Virus record (IMG/VR): IMGVR_UViG_3300021138_000028
Span: 1 to 62,090 of that record
DNA from: a virus
Length of the DNA stretch: 62,090 nt
Direction: 5' to 3' (one strand)
The notes beneath the pieces were generated by a model, which saw nothing but the letters and a program-made list of their open reading frames with translations, was not told the origin of the DNA and searched no databases. Shown one piece after another: positions 49,427-57,899 of the stretch (position 1 is its first letter; the number at the start of each line of letters is the position of its first letter). Position numbers and translations under genes: made by a program.

Positions 49427-50247
49427 TGGAAGAAGGTAGTTTGAAAGATGCCTTGGAGTACGTTGTTGGGCTAGAGACTGATAAGCCAGTCCAGATCGAA
49501 GTGGAAGGGCACCAGTTCGTTTACACCCGCAACAACTCAGGATTGCTGTCGGTTGTTGACTTTGAAAACACTCTTGCTCCTTTGCGCCCTACTCCACGTC
49601 GGACGGTTGCCCATCCTCAGTTCATTACGGTGGAATCATTCGCTGAATACTTTGAGGCTTTTGCTCCTGATGTCGCAGTTGGTCGTGGCATTCTCGTCCA
49701 AGGATCAATCGACAAGGCTGAGGTTCGTGCGACCCTTGACTATCATGCGGTGGATCATCCTGCATGGTGCGACCATACCGCGACTCTCATTTCCAAGCGA
49801 ACTCCTGAATGGGTTGAATTCAAGGCCGCAAGCGGTGTCCATAAGTCGCAGAAGGAATTCGCTGATTTCATTGACAAGTGGGGAGCATGGGTTATTGATC
49901 CAGTCCCGACTGAACTCATTAAGATCATTGAGGACCTAGAAGGACATACAGGTGGTGCTTGGGGTTCCAAGGTTGTCAGACAGAACGGAGCATTCCGGTT
50001 CTCTTACACTGAGGAAACGGTAACCAATATCACGGTGCCGACCAAGTTCGTCGTCCAGATTCAGCCGTTCTATTCGTCGGCTCCAATCAAAATCGACGTG
50101 AAGCTCCAATATCGCGTCAACAAGGAAGGTGGGATAACCTTTGCGATGATCCTCGACAATCCGCTGAACGTGGAATACAAGTGTCTGATGGAGACGTTTG
50201 CATCGGTGGAGTCTCTTATCAATACTCGTGTTCTCGTCGGGCCTTAA
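49426..50247 (+). CDS. DUF2303 (YfdQ-like) protein
   Basis: 273 aa. Central HPQFITVESFAEYFEAFA, ATLDYHAVDHPAWCDHTATL and a WVEFKAASGVHKSQKEFADFI segment are typical of DUF2303. Such proteins lie near recombination genes in phages; role unknown. Ends with a beta-rich IDVKLQYRVNKEGGITFAMI. Followed by a terminator. Confidence 0.85.
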   Translation: MEEGSLKDALEYVVGLETDKPVQIEVEGHQFVYTRNNSGLLSVVDFENTLAPLRPTPRRTVAHPQFITVESFAEYFEAFAPDVAVGRGILVQGSIDKAEVRATLDYHAVDHPAWCDHTATLISKRTPEWVEFKAASGVHKSQKEFADFIDKWGAWVIDPVPTELIKIIEDLEGHTGGAWGSKVVRQNGAFRFSYTEETVTNITVPTKFVVQIQPFYSSAPIKIDVKLQYRVNKEGGITFAMILDNPLNVEYKCLMETFASVESLINTRVLVGP

Positions 50248-50257
50248 TCAACGACCA

Positions 50258-50285
50258 AAGGGCTTCTGGCTGGGGAGCCCTTTTC
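50258..50285 (+). terminator. Rho-independent terminator after the DUF2303 gene
   Basis: AAAGGGCT, an 11-nt loop, AGCCCTTT with TTTTC following. The loop contains TGGCTGGGG, close to the loop of the leader hairpins at 18871 and 37527. The next gene starts seven bases after. Confidence 0.8.
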
Positions 50286-50291
50286 TATTTT

Positions 50292-50876
50292 ATGAACCTA
50301 TTCACTGACCCACAAGAAGAAGTCGACCCATTTGATACAGGCAAGCCTCATGCTTTCACTGGTGCGCTAGATAATTTACTTGATCGTGGTGGCGCTATTG
50401 ACGATGCAAGCGAACTGCTTCGGGACTACCTGAAAGAAGAGAAGGTAAAGAAAGGTCCGAAACTCGTAAAGGATGCCGCGCAATATCGTCGATCAATCAA
50501 GGACATCAATGCGATGTATCCTGGTTGGTATACCAAGTCGGAACATTATGCTCCTATCTATGGTGGCGGCATGGTCAAGCGAGATTTTGGTGGCTTTGCC
50601 GACTTATGCGGCGTTTCAAACTCAAAGTTCGTTGCGGTACAGGTTACAACCGTCGACCAAGTTGGTCCTCATATCCGCAAGTATGTCTCTGATGCTAAGT
50701 CCGGTGGGCTCGGAGACATAACGATTGAACAGAACCTACGTGCTTTCTTGCAGAACGGGGGAGTGTTCGTTATTCTTGGCTACCATAAGCCTGCCTCCCG
50801 ATGGGAATGCAAGCCTCTTGTCGTTACTGAGGCAACACTGGATGCGGCTATCGCAAGGAAAAGGAAATCAAAATGA
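50292..50876 (+). CDS. Putative nuclease-like protein, 194 aa
   Basis: The start is ATG 50292 just after the terminator; it has no Shine-Dalgarno. Residues ~85-150 contain GGGMVKRDFGGFADLCGV, then KFVAVQVTTVDQVG and later LRAFLQNGGVFVILGYHKP. The D-(x)n-QVT arrangement and a following helix/strand resemble PD-(D/E)xK-type phage nucleases of the 'D-x-x-G-x-x-D ... QVT' kind. Catalysis is unproven. It would suit the replication/recombination setting. Confidence 0.5.
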   Translation: MNLFTDPQEEVDPFDTGKPHAFTGALDNLLDRGGAIDDASELLRDYLKEEKVKKGPKLVKDAAQYRRSIKDINAMYPGWYTKSEHYAPIYGGGMVKRDFGGFADLCGVSNSKFVAVQVTTVDQVGPHIRKYVSDAKSGGLGDITIEQNLRAFLQNGGVFVILGYHKPASRWECKPLVVTEATLDAAIARKRKSK

Positions 50877-51325
50877 CCATACAAGACTATCAGAACGTAG
50901 CGTTCGGTACGACTCTTATTGTCGGGATCGCTGCTCACTTACTCGAAGTAAAGAACTACAATAAGTCCAACGATGAACTCAAAAAGAATGCAACTTATTG
51001 GGCTCGGGAAGCGACTAAGCTCCAAGAATTGCTAGACGAAAAACGGATAAAGGAAGAGTCTGTTAATTCTGATGTCATTTGGAGCCACGATGGTTGGACA
51101 ATTATGTCGTCAATCGAAGAGTTAGAGTCTAACGTAAGCGAGTGGCTTTGCCCGATTTGCGGACCTAACTTATCCAAAAGATTTAAGTCGATCAAGGCAT
51201 TGGAAAGCCATAAAAGACAGATGCACGATCCGCAGAATCATGATTGCGAATGTGGAAGATCCTTTACCTCTAAGCAAGGGTTAGGGCGTCATCGTCTCGC
51301 TTGCAAGGGTCCGAAAGACAAGTAA
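50873..51325 (+). CDS. C2H2-type zinc-finger protein, 150 aa
   Basis: An N-terminal hydrophobic stretch (FGTTLIVGIAAHLLEV), a coiled-coil-like middle (KKNATYWAREATKLQELLDEK), then two zinc fingers at the C-terminus. The first is C-P-I-C followed by H-x4-H after 16 residues. The second is C-E-C-x12-H-x3-C (CGRSFTSKQGLGRHRLAC), with spacing near the classic C2H2 finger. Possibly membrane-anchored DNA or RNA binding. Confidence 0.7.
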   Translation: MTIQDYQNVAFGTTLIVGIAAHLLEVKNYNKSNDELKKNATYWAREATKLQELLDEKRIKEESVNSDVIWSHDGWTIMSSIEELESNVSEWLCPICGPNLSKRFKSIKALESHKRQMHDPQNHDCECGRSFTSKQGLGRHRLACKGPKDK

Positions 51326-51583
51326 ATGGGGTTAAGGCTGACTCCTGTGAATCCTCACTCTTGGCGTGGTCGGTCACGTCAAGAGATTTATCGGCTTGTC
51401 ATACAATGGCAATCTGAGTTAGAATGCGACCCACTTGAAGATTTCCTTCGACTTGTCGATTCTTGCTATCCGTTTGGTGAGCGCAAAGGCGCACCGCATA
51501 AGGCTTGGCAGAAGGAATTTGGTCAGTGGTGCGCGTATCTTCGTGGTGTCGGACAGATGCCAGATGTAACGATTTTTGAATGA
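51326..51583 (+). CDS. Small hypothetical protein, 85 aa
   Basis: Starts directly after the previous TAA. MGLRLTPVNPHSWRGRSRQEIYRLVIQWQ... is basic at first and aromatic throughout, with no known motif. Likely helical. The tight spacing supports a real gene. Confidence 0.65.
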   Translation: MGLRLTPVNPHSWRGRSRQEIYRLVIQWQSELECDPLEDFLRLVDSCYPFGERKGAPHKAWQKEFGQWCAYLRGVGQMPDVTIFE

Positions 51584-51615
51584 TAGGGAACTAGCCGGTG
51601 GTGCGGCTTAAAGAG

Positions 51616-51750
51616 ATGCAGATTTATAAACAACTTCAAGGGCATAGTTGCCCGTCGTCAATATCATCAACCGGGGCTAGGACAGCGGATACTCGTCCGT
51701 GGCACCACCACGTCCGAACCTCGGTTCATGATTCAAGGGTGGGAATATGA
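51616..51750 (+). CDS. Possible 44-aa protein
   Basis: An open frame with ATG 51616 (GTG 51601 alternative) whose TGA overlaps the ATG of the truncated methyltransferase (ATGA). [21 protein letters not shown], then HHH-rich. It fills an otherwise empty 163-bp gap. Ribosome site is weak. It could be noncoding. Confidence 0.4.
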   Translation: MQIYKQLQGHSCPSSISSTGARTADTRPWHHHVRTSVHDSRVGI

Positions 51751-51941
51751 CCACCAAGCCAAGACTACTTGATTTGTTTTGCTGTGCTGGTGGATGCGGC
51801 ATGGGTTATCATCGTGCAGGATTTGAGGTTGTGGGGGTGGACATTAACCCTCAGCCTAGATACCCGTTTGAGTTTCATCAAGGGGATGCACTTGAATATA
51901 TTGGTAAGCAATTACTAGAGATTTTGGAGATTCCCGAATGA
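51747..51941 (+). CDS. Truncated DNA cytosine-5 methyltransferase remnant
   Basis: 64 aa. [21 protein letters not shown] is a full S-adenosylmethionine-binding motif I and [10 protein letters not shown] is motif II of C5-type methyltransferases, with [10 protein letters not shown] as motif III. The frame then ends before the catalytic P-C motif IV and everything after it. A functional enzyme needs ~200 aa or more, so this cannot methylate DNA alone. It ends in ATGA overlap with the primase-helicase gene, suggesting it persists as a translation leader or SAM-binding remnant. Confidence 0.7.
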   Translation: MTTKPRLLDLFCCAGGCGMGYHRAGFEVVGVDINPQPRYPFEFHQGDALEYIGKQLLEILEIPE

Positions 51942-53785
51942 CGCTGGACGAGTTTGCGTCAAGGCTACAGAAAGCCAAACCCAAAACATTCAAGGACGGT
52001 CCCGGTTATACCGCTTGCTGTCCAGCCCATGAAGATTCAAGCCCATCGTTCCGAGTCTGTGAGAAGGACGGTTGGCTCCATGTCAAATGTCTGACTGGTT
52101 GCACTGAGGATCAGATTTTATCCTCGATGGGTCTGACTGGTGAAGATCGTAGGGTTGTCCCATTTGTTCCTCATACCAATCAATCGAATGGGACGGTTCC
52201 CAAGAGTGGATACCGAAAATTCGTTTGTTCTTATACCTATACCGACGAGAAGGGACGATACCTGTTTGACAAGATGCGCTATGTCGATAGTGCGACGGGT
52301 AAGAAAGACTTCTTGCAGAAGGACAAGAACCGTGAGGATGGAAAGTTCGGGGTCGATCATCTTGGTGCGAACGCGAAGATCCTTTACCGCTATCACAAGG
52401 TCTTGGATGCCAAGGCTCGTGGACTCACGATCTACCTCCATGAAGGGGAGAAAGCCTGTGATCGCATGGAGAAGGAAGGGTATGTCTCGACCTGTCAACC
52501 GGGCGGCGCTACCAAAGATGCGATAAATAAGAGGTGGCTCCCACAACACACGAAAGCTCTAACTGGATGCCATGTTGTCATGGTCATGGACCCAGATGAA
52601 GCAGGAATGGCTTACGCTGCCTACGTTGCCGAACAAGTTCGTCCAGTAGCAAAGAGTTTCAGACTTGTCCAGTCCGCGACCAAAGGGGAGAAAGACGATG
52701 CTTACGATCATCTTGAAGCAGGATTTACCGTCGATCAGTTTATTGATCGGTCTGACCTTTTACCTGCTCGTGGATTCGAGCTAACAAAGATTGAAGATTT
52801 CGAGATTAAGCCTGTCGAATTCCTGATTGGAAGTCATATCCGTATTGGGCAGATTAACCTGCTTGACGGGGACGGGGCAGCCGGAAAATCGACGGTTGCT
52901 TTAGCTATTGCGGCTTGTGGATCAAATGGGTGGGACCCCATTACTCGAAAACAAATTATACCCTTCCGAACTCTTTATTTTGGTAGTGAAGATGAAGGAG
53001 CAGACATACGTTATGTCTATGAGTCACTTGGTGGTAAGCCTGGATTCTTAGAGGTTATGAGTGAGTCTTTCCCGCTTGACGCTCACCACCTAGCACTCCT
53101 TGAAGAGACGATTCACGATGGAGATTTCAAACTTATCATCTTTGATGCCGTGGCTTATTATCTCGGTGGCTTAGTCAAAGACCTCAACAACGCAGTCGAT
53201 CTTGTAGGGCCTCTTGGTGGGCTCCGTGATGTCGCTATGCGAACTATGTCGGCAGTCCTTAATCTGCGTCACACAGGCAAGGGGAAGGACGGAAAGCCTA
53301 TATCTGAATTAGGTATTGGATCAGTCCAGATCAGGAATGCTCATCGATCCCAGCTAGTCTTACGCTACCATCCTGATGAAGAGAACTATCCTGGTCTTCG
53401 TGTCATCACTCACGAGAAGGGTTCGATCCGTGTAGCTCGTGGTCCGATGTTCGCTTGGAAGTATGAGGACAATGAATTCCGCTGGGTCTATGACATAGAC
53501 GAGGCGACTCTGAACTATATTCCGAAGAAGGTTGGGGAAGATCCTTCCCATGCTATTGCTCGTCGTCAGATGATTGAGACTTGGATGCTTGCCAACTTGT
53601 CAGGGAAATACGTCATAGTGCGTGAAATGGTAGAACATCTCAAGTCGCTTGGTGCGAGTATGAAGCAGATAGAAGCAGCTAGGGCGAAGCTCAAGGTGCA
53701 ATCTATGATGCGCGGCAATGAACGGTACGCTCATATCGACCCATTTGCCGACGATGCGTTTGAAGGTGATGAGTCTGATGAGTAA
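51938..53785 (+). CDS. Primase-helicase (CHC2-type zinc, Toprim, RecA-like ATPase)
   Basis: 615 aa. Domains in order: zinc-binding [12 protein letters not shown] ... HVKCLTGC (~27-55); Toprim primase ([13 protein letters not shown] ~162-174, MVMDPDEAG ~213-221); and a RecA/AAA_25-type helicase (Walker [14 protein letters not shown] ~309-321, Walker B-like [10 protein letters not shown] ~396-405). C-terminal ~60 residues end in a basic winged-helix-like piece ([25 protein letters not shown]). It should make primers and unwind DNA at the phage fork. No polymerase is next to it. Confidence 0.85.
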   Translation: MTLDEFASRLQKAKPKTFKDGPGYTACCPAHEDSSPSFRVCEKDGWLHVKCLTGCTEDQILSSMGLTGEDRRVVPFVPHTNQSNGTVPKSGYRKFVCSYTYTDEKGRYLFDKMRYVDSATGKKDFLQKDKNREDGKFGVDHLGANAKILYRYHKVLDAKARGLTIYLHEGEKACDRMEKEGYVSTCQPGGATKDAINKRWLPQHTKALTGCHVVMVMDPDEAGMAYAAYVAEQVRPVAKSFRLVQSATKGEKDDAYDHLEAGFTVDQFIDRSDLLPARGFELTKIEDFEIKPVEFLIGSHIRIGQINLLDGDGAAGKSTVALAIAACGSNGWDPITRKQIIPFRTLYFGSEDEGADIRYVYESLGGKPGFLEVMSESFPLDAHHLALLEETIHDGDFKLIIFDAVAYYLGGLVKDLNNAVDLVGPLGGLRDVAMRTMSAVLNLRHTGKGKDGKPISELGIGSVQIRNAHRSQLVLRYHPDEENYPGLRVITHEKGSIRVARGPMFAWKYEDNEFRWVYDIDEATLNYIPKKVGEDPSHAIARRQMIETWMLANLSGKYVIVREMVEHLKSLGASMKQIEAARAKLKVQSMMRGNERYAHIDPFADDAFEGDESDE

Positions 53786-54050
53786 GATCAGTAAGATTAG
53801 TCCTGAGACTTACGAGGCTTGCTTGCGGACTGCGGCTAGAATCCGCAAGTCAAATGGATTCGACTTCATACCTGCTCGTGTCGAATTCTTCTCGGTTACA
53901 GACAATGGTTCCCCGGTCTACAAAGTGTTTGGATCTCGGAACACAAAGAAGCCTGCTCAAGATGGAGGATTGTTTGGCAATCTCTTTGAGCAGGCTGAGT
54001 CAGAGTCTATTGAAGATTGGCTCTATGTATGGTCTTGGCAGATAAATTAG
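53778..54050 (+). CDS. Small hypothetical protein, 90 aa
   Basis: Start at ATG 53778, overlapping the primase-helicase stop, with AAGGTG upstream (ATG 53769 is possible). SKISPETYEACLRTAARIRKS and FFSVTDNGSPVYKVFGSRN suggest an alpha-beta fold. Ends tail to tail with the leftward MazG-like gene, sharing four bases. Unknown. Confidence 0.6.
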   Translation: MSKISKISPETYEACLRTAARIRKSNGFDFIPARVEFFSVTDNGSPVYKVFGSRNTKKPAQDGGLFGNLFEQAESESIEDWLYVWSWQIN

Positions 54051-54349
54051 TCACGGCCTTCTCTGGCTTTCTGGTTACGGTTCTTGACTATCTCAAACTT
54101 CTTTTCGACCTCTGCCTCCCAATTATTCCCAAGCATCTGTTTCGCTCGATAACTGAGCCCGATGGCTGCAATAATCACATCGGCTAGTTCTTGCCTGAGC
54201 CCTTGGGTTAAATAGTAGTCAGTCTCTATAACTTCAATGGCTTCCGCTTGGCATTTCAATGCTTGTTTGAGAAGCATGATAACATCAGTGTCTTCGTTGA
54301 ACGTTGCGAGATTCCATTTCCCTATTCGATCTTCAATGGATTCATTCAT
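54047..54349 (-). CDS. MazG-like nucleotide pyrophosphohydrolase, 100 aa
   Basis: The helix pattern QALKCQAEAIEVIE ... LRQELADVIIAAIGLSYRAKQM fits MazG/dUTPase-like helical hydrolases, with acidic ELADVI residues able to bind Mg. A shortened 'E-x-x-x-E' first helix makes the family only likely. Such enzymes cleave NTPs or (p)ppGpp-type molecules. Last gene of the long leftward operon. Confidence 0.6.
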   Translation of the reverse strand: MNESIEDRIGKWNLATFNEDTDVIMLLKQALKCQAEAIEVIETDYYLTQGLRQELADVIIAAIGLSYRAKQMLGNNWEAEVEKKFEIVKNRNQKAREGRD

Positions 54350-54774
54350 GCTTTCACATCCTTATCCAATGATGCGGAAACAAGTGTTCCGACTGGATTC
54401 GGTACGGTTCGATTGTACGTGGCTCTAAGTGTCACTTCTGGCACGATCTTGATCGTAGGAGATTCGTCCTGACCATAAGATCGCAACTCAATACAATCTC
54501 CTTTGCGTCCCCAAACGAACGCTCCCCTGAAAGCATCCTTATCCAAGGTGAACCGATCGCCTGCATGAATCGGGCCTCGATAGAATGGTTGTCCTGGTCG
54601 TGGCTTCGGTTGCCTTGTAACTCCATTTGTCTTACGTTGCCTTAGAATCTTATGGCAATCTGTCTTCCATTTCATCTTTGCGTAGCAGGTACAGCAAAGA
54701 CCATTACCTTTATGGGGCAAGTCAGTTTTCTGACAGGAAGTGCATCGGTCAAACTTCTTAGACCAGCGGGTCAT
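54346..54774 (-). CDS. Zinc-finger protein, 142 aa
   Basis: Start ATG 54774, overlapping the next gene's TGA. CTSCQKTDLPHKGNGLCCTCY (read in parts) at residues ~10-30 is a C-x-x-C ... C-x-x-C zinc finger common in phage proteins ('C-x-x-C-x-x-T-x-x-P-H-x-x-x-G-x-C-x-x-C-Y'). C-terminal domain is beta-rich. Likely nucleic-acid binding. Confidence 0.7.
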   Translation of the reverse strand: MTRWSKKFDRCTSCQKTDLPHKGNGLCCTCYAKMKWKTDCHKILRQRKTNGVTRQPKPRPGQPFYRGPIHAGDRFTLDKDAFRGAFVWGRKGDCIELRSYGQDESPTIKIVPEVTLRATYNRTVPNPVGTLVSASLDKDVKA

Positions 54775-54980
54775 GCCGCACACTCCCAATCTGCAACTCG
54801 TCTCACTTCCTCCCATACGCGTAAATGAGGGGCATAAAGAGCCCGTTTAATATGGCCTGTCTTGGCGATAATAAAGGTCGGGTGAATCTGTGTAACAAGC
54901 CATGTTCGATTCTTACGTGGGCTTGTCACATGGTCTTTTAGCCTAAGCCTCATTCCTAATTTTATTTGGTTGATTTCCAT
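54771..54980 (-). CDS. Small basic protein, 69 aa
   Basis: MEINQIKLGMRLRLKDHV... is a short basic beta-rich protein (LVTQIHPTFIIAKTGHI, then WEEVRRVADW). Overlaps the gene below by four bases. No family known. Confidence 0.6.
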   Translation of the reverse strand: MEINQIKLGMRLRLKDHVTSPRKNRTWLVTQIHPTFIIAKTGHIKRALYAPHLRVWEEVRRVADWECAA

Positions 54981-55022
54981 GGTTTAGTGGTGCCTCATAT
55001 CATGGTGCGCTCGGAATAGAAG

Positions 55023-55247
55023 TTAAAGGTTCAAGTGATCGTGTCTCAATTCAGGATGCGCCGCTTTGGTCTTTAGGTGGTGAACGTCGATAGGACCAGA
55101 ACATCCACCTAAATGAGCATCGAACCATACTAAACCGTGGAGACTAATCAATTCCTTTTTGGTCTTAGCATCTTCTATTTTGTTACGCTTTCCCATCTTA
55201 CCTAATTTAGATATAAGGGTGCGCCTTAATGGTTTGGAGCGTTTCAT
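55023..55247 (-). CDS. HNH nuclease-like protein, interrupted or truncated
   Basis: 74 aa. GGCSGPIDVHHLKTKAAHPELRHDHLNL is the central part of an HNH motif (DVHH, then PELR-x-D-x-x-NL). The frame stops at TAA 55025-55023 just where the last strand and C-x-x-C-H part should follow. Reading on in frame gives LLFRAHHDMRHH then a second stop at 54984, similar to the missing end though without its Cys. The gene seems decayed by a stop codon. Confidence 0.6.
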   Translation of the reverse strand: MKRSKPLRRTLISKLGKMGKRNKIEDAKTKKELISLHGLVWFDAHLGGCSGPIDVHHLKTKAAHPELRHDHLNL

Positions 55248-56152
55248 TCGTCGTCGGAATCGTCATTCGATGGGTCTTTGAGTAAAGGTTCTTCATCGCC
55301 CCAGTTAAACTCACATTGTCCGGCATCCAGTAATGCCATGTTTCGAGTCATTTGCTCAAAGTAGGACTGTTTGAGTTCCACGGCCCATGCCTTTCTACCT
55401 AGCTTGACTGCGGTAAACGGTTCTGATCCAATACCACCAAACGGACTAGCGACAACATCGCCGACGTTCGTCCAAAGAAGAATGCCGCGTTCAATAACGT
55501 CGAGTTGAAGAGGGCATATATGGCGCTCATCTTCATTCTCTCTCGCTGATCCCTTTTGAAGTGTGTTGGATTGCTTAATGTCCATCCAAACGGGAGAAGC
55601 GTATTGTTGCCACATACCCACGGGAAATGATTCGTTAGTATGTGTTACTGGTTCCAAGTTCTCGCCCGGTTTCCGCATAGTCACCAAATAATCAGGGATA
55701 CCTTGACGGCTCATGCACGAATCCTTTTTGATCTGCTTGTGAAGCAATCCGAGCGCTTTGGTTCGTTGCATAGCGGTAACTGGATCTTTCCAAATGCAAA
55801 CCTCAGAGTGAAAGATAAACCCGCATTCTTGGAATATCCGAATCATCATTCCGCGAAAGTCTTTGATCCCGATAAATCCGTCCCGTTCTTTGGAGTAGGG
55901 AAGATTCATACAATGGAATGACAGCAACCTACCGGGCTTGAGTGTTCTGTACAACTCAGGGACCAGAAACTTAAAGTGCTGATAGAACTCCTCATCTGTT
56001 GAACAGTTCCCCATATCTTTTGGTGATGCACTGTATGTATACAGTGATGCAAAAGGAGGACTAAAGATATAATAGTGAATGGAATCATCATCTAACTTTG
56101 CAACTTCCTCAACGCAATCACCGTGAACTAATTCATATCTTCCTTCAATCAT
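55244..56152 (-). CDS. DNA methyltransferase (N4/N6 type, SPPF)
   Basis: 302 aa from ATG 56152 overlapping the helicase stop. Motif IV S-P-P-F at residues 31-34 after YELVHGDCVEEV, and motif I DVVASPFGGIGSEPFTAVKLGRKAWAVEL (read in parts) near the C-terminus, giving the order of beta-class amino-methyltransferases. A central variable region (residues 100-200) should hold DNA target recognition. SPP-F/Y favours N4-cytosine but cannot decide. It could protect phage DNA from host enzymes. Tightly linked to the SNF2 helicase. Confidence 0.8.
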   Translation of the reverse strand: MIEGRYELVHGDCVEEVAKLDDDSIHYYIFSPPFASLYTYSASPKDMGNCSTDEEFYQHFKFLVPELYRTLKPGRLLSFHCMNLPYSKERDGFIGIKDFRGMMIRIFQECGFIFHSEVCIWKDPVTAMQRTKALGLLHKQIKKDSCMSRQGIPDYLVTMRKPGENLEPVTHTNESFPVGMWQQYASPVWMDIKQSNTLQKGSARENEDERHICPLQLDVIERGILLWTNVGDVVASPFGGIGSEPFTAVKLGRKAWAVELKQSYFEQMTRNMALLDAGQCEFNWGDEEPLLKDPSNDDSDDE

Positions 56153-57438
56153 CTCAAAACACCTCCGCAATACTTTTTAATCTCAATCGCCATATCATCA
56201 AAAGCCATCTGCTTTAGATCGACTGACGCCTTTACGCTTTCTAGCTCGTTGCATATCACCATATGGATATTAACGGGCCTTTTTTGACCGTAGCGCCACG
56301 ATCTACGGATGCCTTGGTATATTTGCTCAAACGAATAGGTAACACCGCAATTAACCTGCCTAGCGCAAATTTGAAAGTTCATCCCTTGTCCGGCGATCTT
56401 TAACTTGGTAATCAATCGCTTATACCGGCCATCGGCAAACCCGGATAACCGATCAACTTTCTTATCTGTGTCCAGTGACCCGTAAACACTGACAGCATCA
56501 GGGATCAACTTCTCTAGCATCCGTTGTTCTTTGTCCGTGTGGCACCAAATCAGCCATGACTCATCAGGCTCATCGTTGACCAGCCGTTGAACAACTTTCG
56601 CGCGTTCTTCTCCTGAGTTATTGAGAACCTTATACAAGTTCGTAGCTGACACATCATCACCAAACAATGACCCACCAACTAACGGGTCAACGTCAACGGT
56701 ATGAGTAAATAACTCCAATGGTGGCAAATCGTATCCATCCATCTCGTAACCTAAATCACGGGGATGATTAAATACCACCGCCCAACTGGAAACCCATCGC
56801 CAAAAGTCTCCTACTGCGTGTCTTTTGAGTCGCCATTTAGAAGTATCGGCCCCATCGTGACAGAAATAGGTAGCCAACATTTCTTGACGGGTTAACGCTC
56901 CCACAAACTCAGAATGAGTTCCTAACTCCATGTAATCGTTAGGCGCAGGAGTCGCGGTACATGCTAACTTGTACTGTGTTCCATCGAATCGGTCTTGAAT
57001 GTATTTCCGGTAATGACCATCGAACGATTTCAAAATGCTCGACTCATCAATAATGATTACGTCTACCGGGCATTCTATTTTCTCCAACCGTTCATAGTTA
57101 GTGATATAGATGCCTGACCCTTGGATGTCCTTGTCAGTGTTTGCTCGTTTGATAGTCACTTTGTTGTGAATCTCACCCTCATGAATTGTTTGTTCTGTAA
57201 CGCCCAACGGAGCAACGATTAAACGAACTCCGTCATGTTGTTTGGCAAACTCCGTCTGCATGACGGTCTTTCCTGTTCCGGTTCCACCAAAGATGCAAGA
57301 TCGGCCCTTCTTTAATGACCACTCCACTACGTCTTTTTGGAAATCATAGAGACATGGGGATAGACTAGATCTTTTGACCTTTGCGCCGTCGCCAGTAAAC
57401 GTTTTTGCTTTGGATGCTAGGAATTCTTCATATATCAT
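56149..57438 (-). CDS. SNF2-type DEAD/DEAH helicase
   Basis: 429 aa. Motif I GGTGTGKT (51-58), motif Ia region APLGVTEQTI, motif II DESS (~131-134), motif III TATPAPNDY, motif V region KIAGQGMNFQ and motif VI QGIRRSWRYGQ. The YQ-I/G-R-R-x-x-R-x-GQ end is typical of SNF2 ATPases. It moves along or remodels DNA or removes bound proteins. Adjacent to a DNA methyltransferase, a common phage pair. Confidence 0.85.
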   Translation of the reverse strand: MIYEEFLASKAKTFTGDGAKVKRSSLSPCLYDFQKDVVEWSLKKGRSCIFGGTGTGKTVMQTEFAKQHDGVRLIVAPLGVTEQTIHEGEIHNKVTIKRANTDKDIQGSGIYITNYERLEKIECPVDVIIIDESSILKSFDGHYRKYIQDRFDGTQYKLACTATPAPNDYMELGTHSEFVGALTRQEMLATYFCHDGADTSKWRLKRHAVGDFWRWVSSWAVVFNHPRDLGYEMDGYDLPPLELFTHTVDVDPLVGGSLFGDDVSATNLYKVLNNSGEERAKVVQRLVNDEPDESWLIWCHTDKEQRMLEKLIPDAVSVYGSLDTDKKVDRLSGFADGRYKRLITKLKIAGQGMNFQICARQVNCGVTYSFEQIYQGIRRSWRYGQKRPVNIHMVICNELESVKASVDLKQMAFDDMAIEIKKYCGGVLR

Positions 57439-57444
57439 AGCGTC

Positions 57445-57654
57445 TTAACCTATCCCTATCCCAATCTCCAATTCCCTTGTTTTATCGGCAAAATGCTTAC
57501 TGATTAAACCGGGTAAATCGTGCTTGTCGCACAAGTCGTCAAGTATCTCTCTAGCCGCTTCGAGTCCCATGACAAAACCTGCTTCTACGTCGGCAGGGTT
57601 AGAGCCTTTGGAAATTAGGGCTTTGAATTGTCTAAGGTAGGTGTAGAAGCTCAT
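57445..57654 (-). CDS. Small hypothetical protein, 69 aa
   Basis: MSFYTYLRQFKALISKGSNP... then helix VEAGFVMGLEAAREILDDLCDK. Helical with no motif. The start overlaps the stop of the gene at 57651. Unknown function. Confidence 0.6.
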   Translation of the reverse strand: MSFYTYLRQFKALISKGSNPADVEAGFVMGLEAAREILDDLCDKHDLPGLISKHFADKTRELEIGIGIG

Positions 57655-57899
57655 TCTCCACCTTTCTTTTGACTCATCCTATACTCAGCACTCCCATCTA
57701 TTGGAAGCAATGGGTTTTGAATTGGGTTTACATGATTCCACCATTTGGTAGCCTTCTTTGGAGTTGGCTCTGAGCTAATTGAATAGCCGCATCCGTGGCA
57801 CGTATACCAATAACAAACTTTGCGGCCCTTGTTGGTAATCCCTTCCCACCATTGTAGTTTTGGTTCGCCGTTGCATTTTTGGCATCGGTTTACTTTCAT
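57651..57899 (-). CDS. Zinc-ribbon protein, Lar/restriction-alleviation-like
   Basis: 82 aa, start ATG 57899 in ATGA overlap. C-Q-K-C at 6-9 and C-H-G-C at ~33-36 with KATKWWNHV at the end of the domain match the Lar-type zinc ribbon ('C-x-x-C ... C-x-x-CG-x-x-x-x-x-x-x-x-x-x-A-x-x-x-WN'). Lar of Rac alleviates type I restriction, but most relatives are unstudied. Confidence 0.7.
   Translation of the reverse strand: MKVNRCQKCNGEPKLQWWEGITNKGRKVCYWYTCHGCGYSISSEPTPKKATKWWNHVNPIQNPLLPIDGSAEYRMSQKKGGE

Noticed and set aside
51583-51747. Possible tRNA gene in the gap before the methyltransferase remnant
   Set aside because: A GGTTCATGATTC stretch resembles a T-arm, but no acceptor stem or anticodon arm can be paired around it.
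56029-56046. Palindrome CACTGTAT-GT-ATACAGTG as an operator
   Set aside because: It lies inside the methyltransferase coding region with no promoter nearby and is explained by the coded residues.
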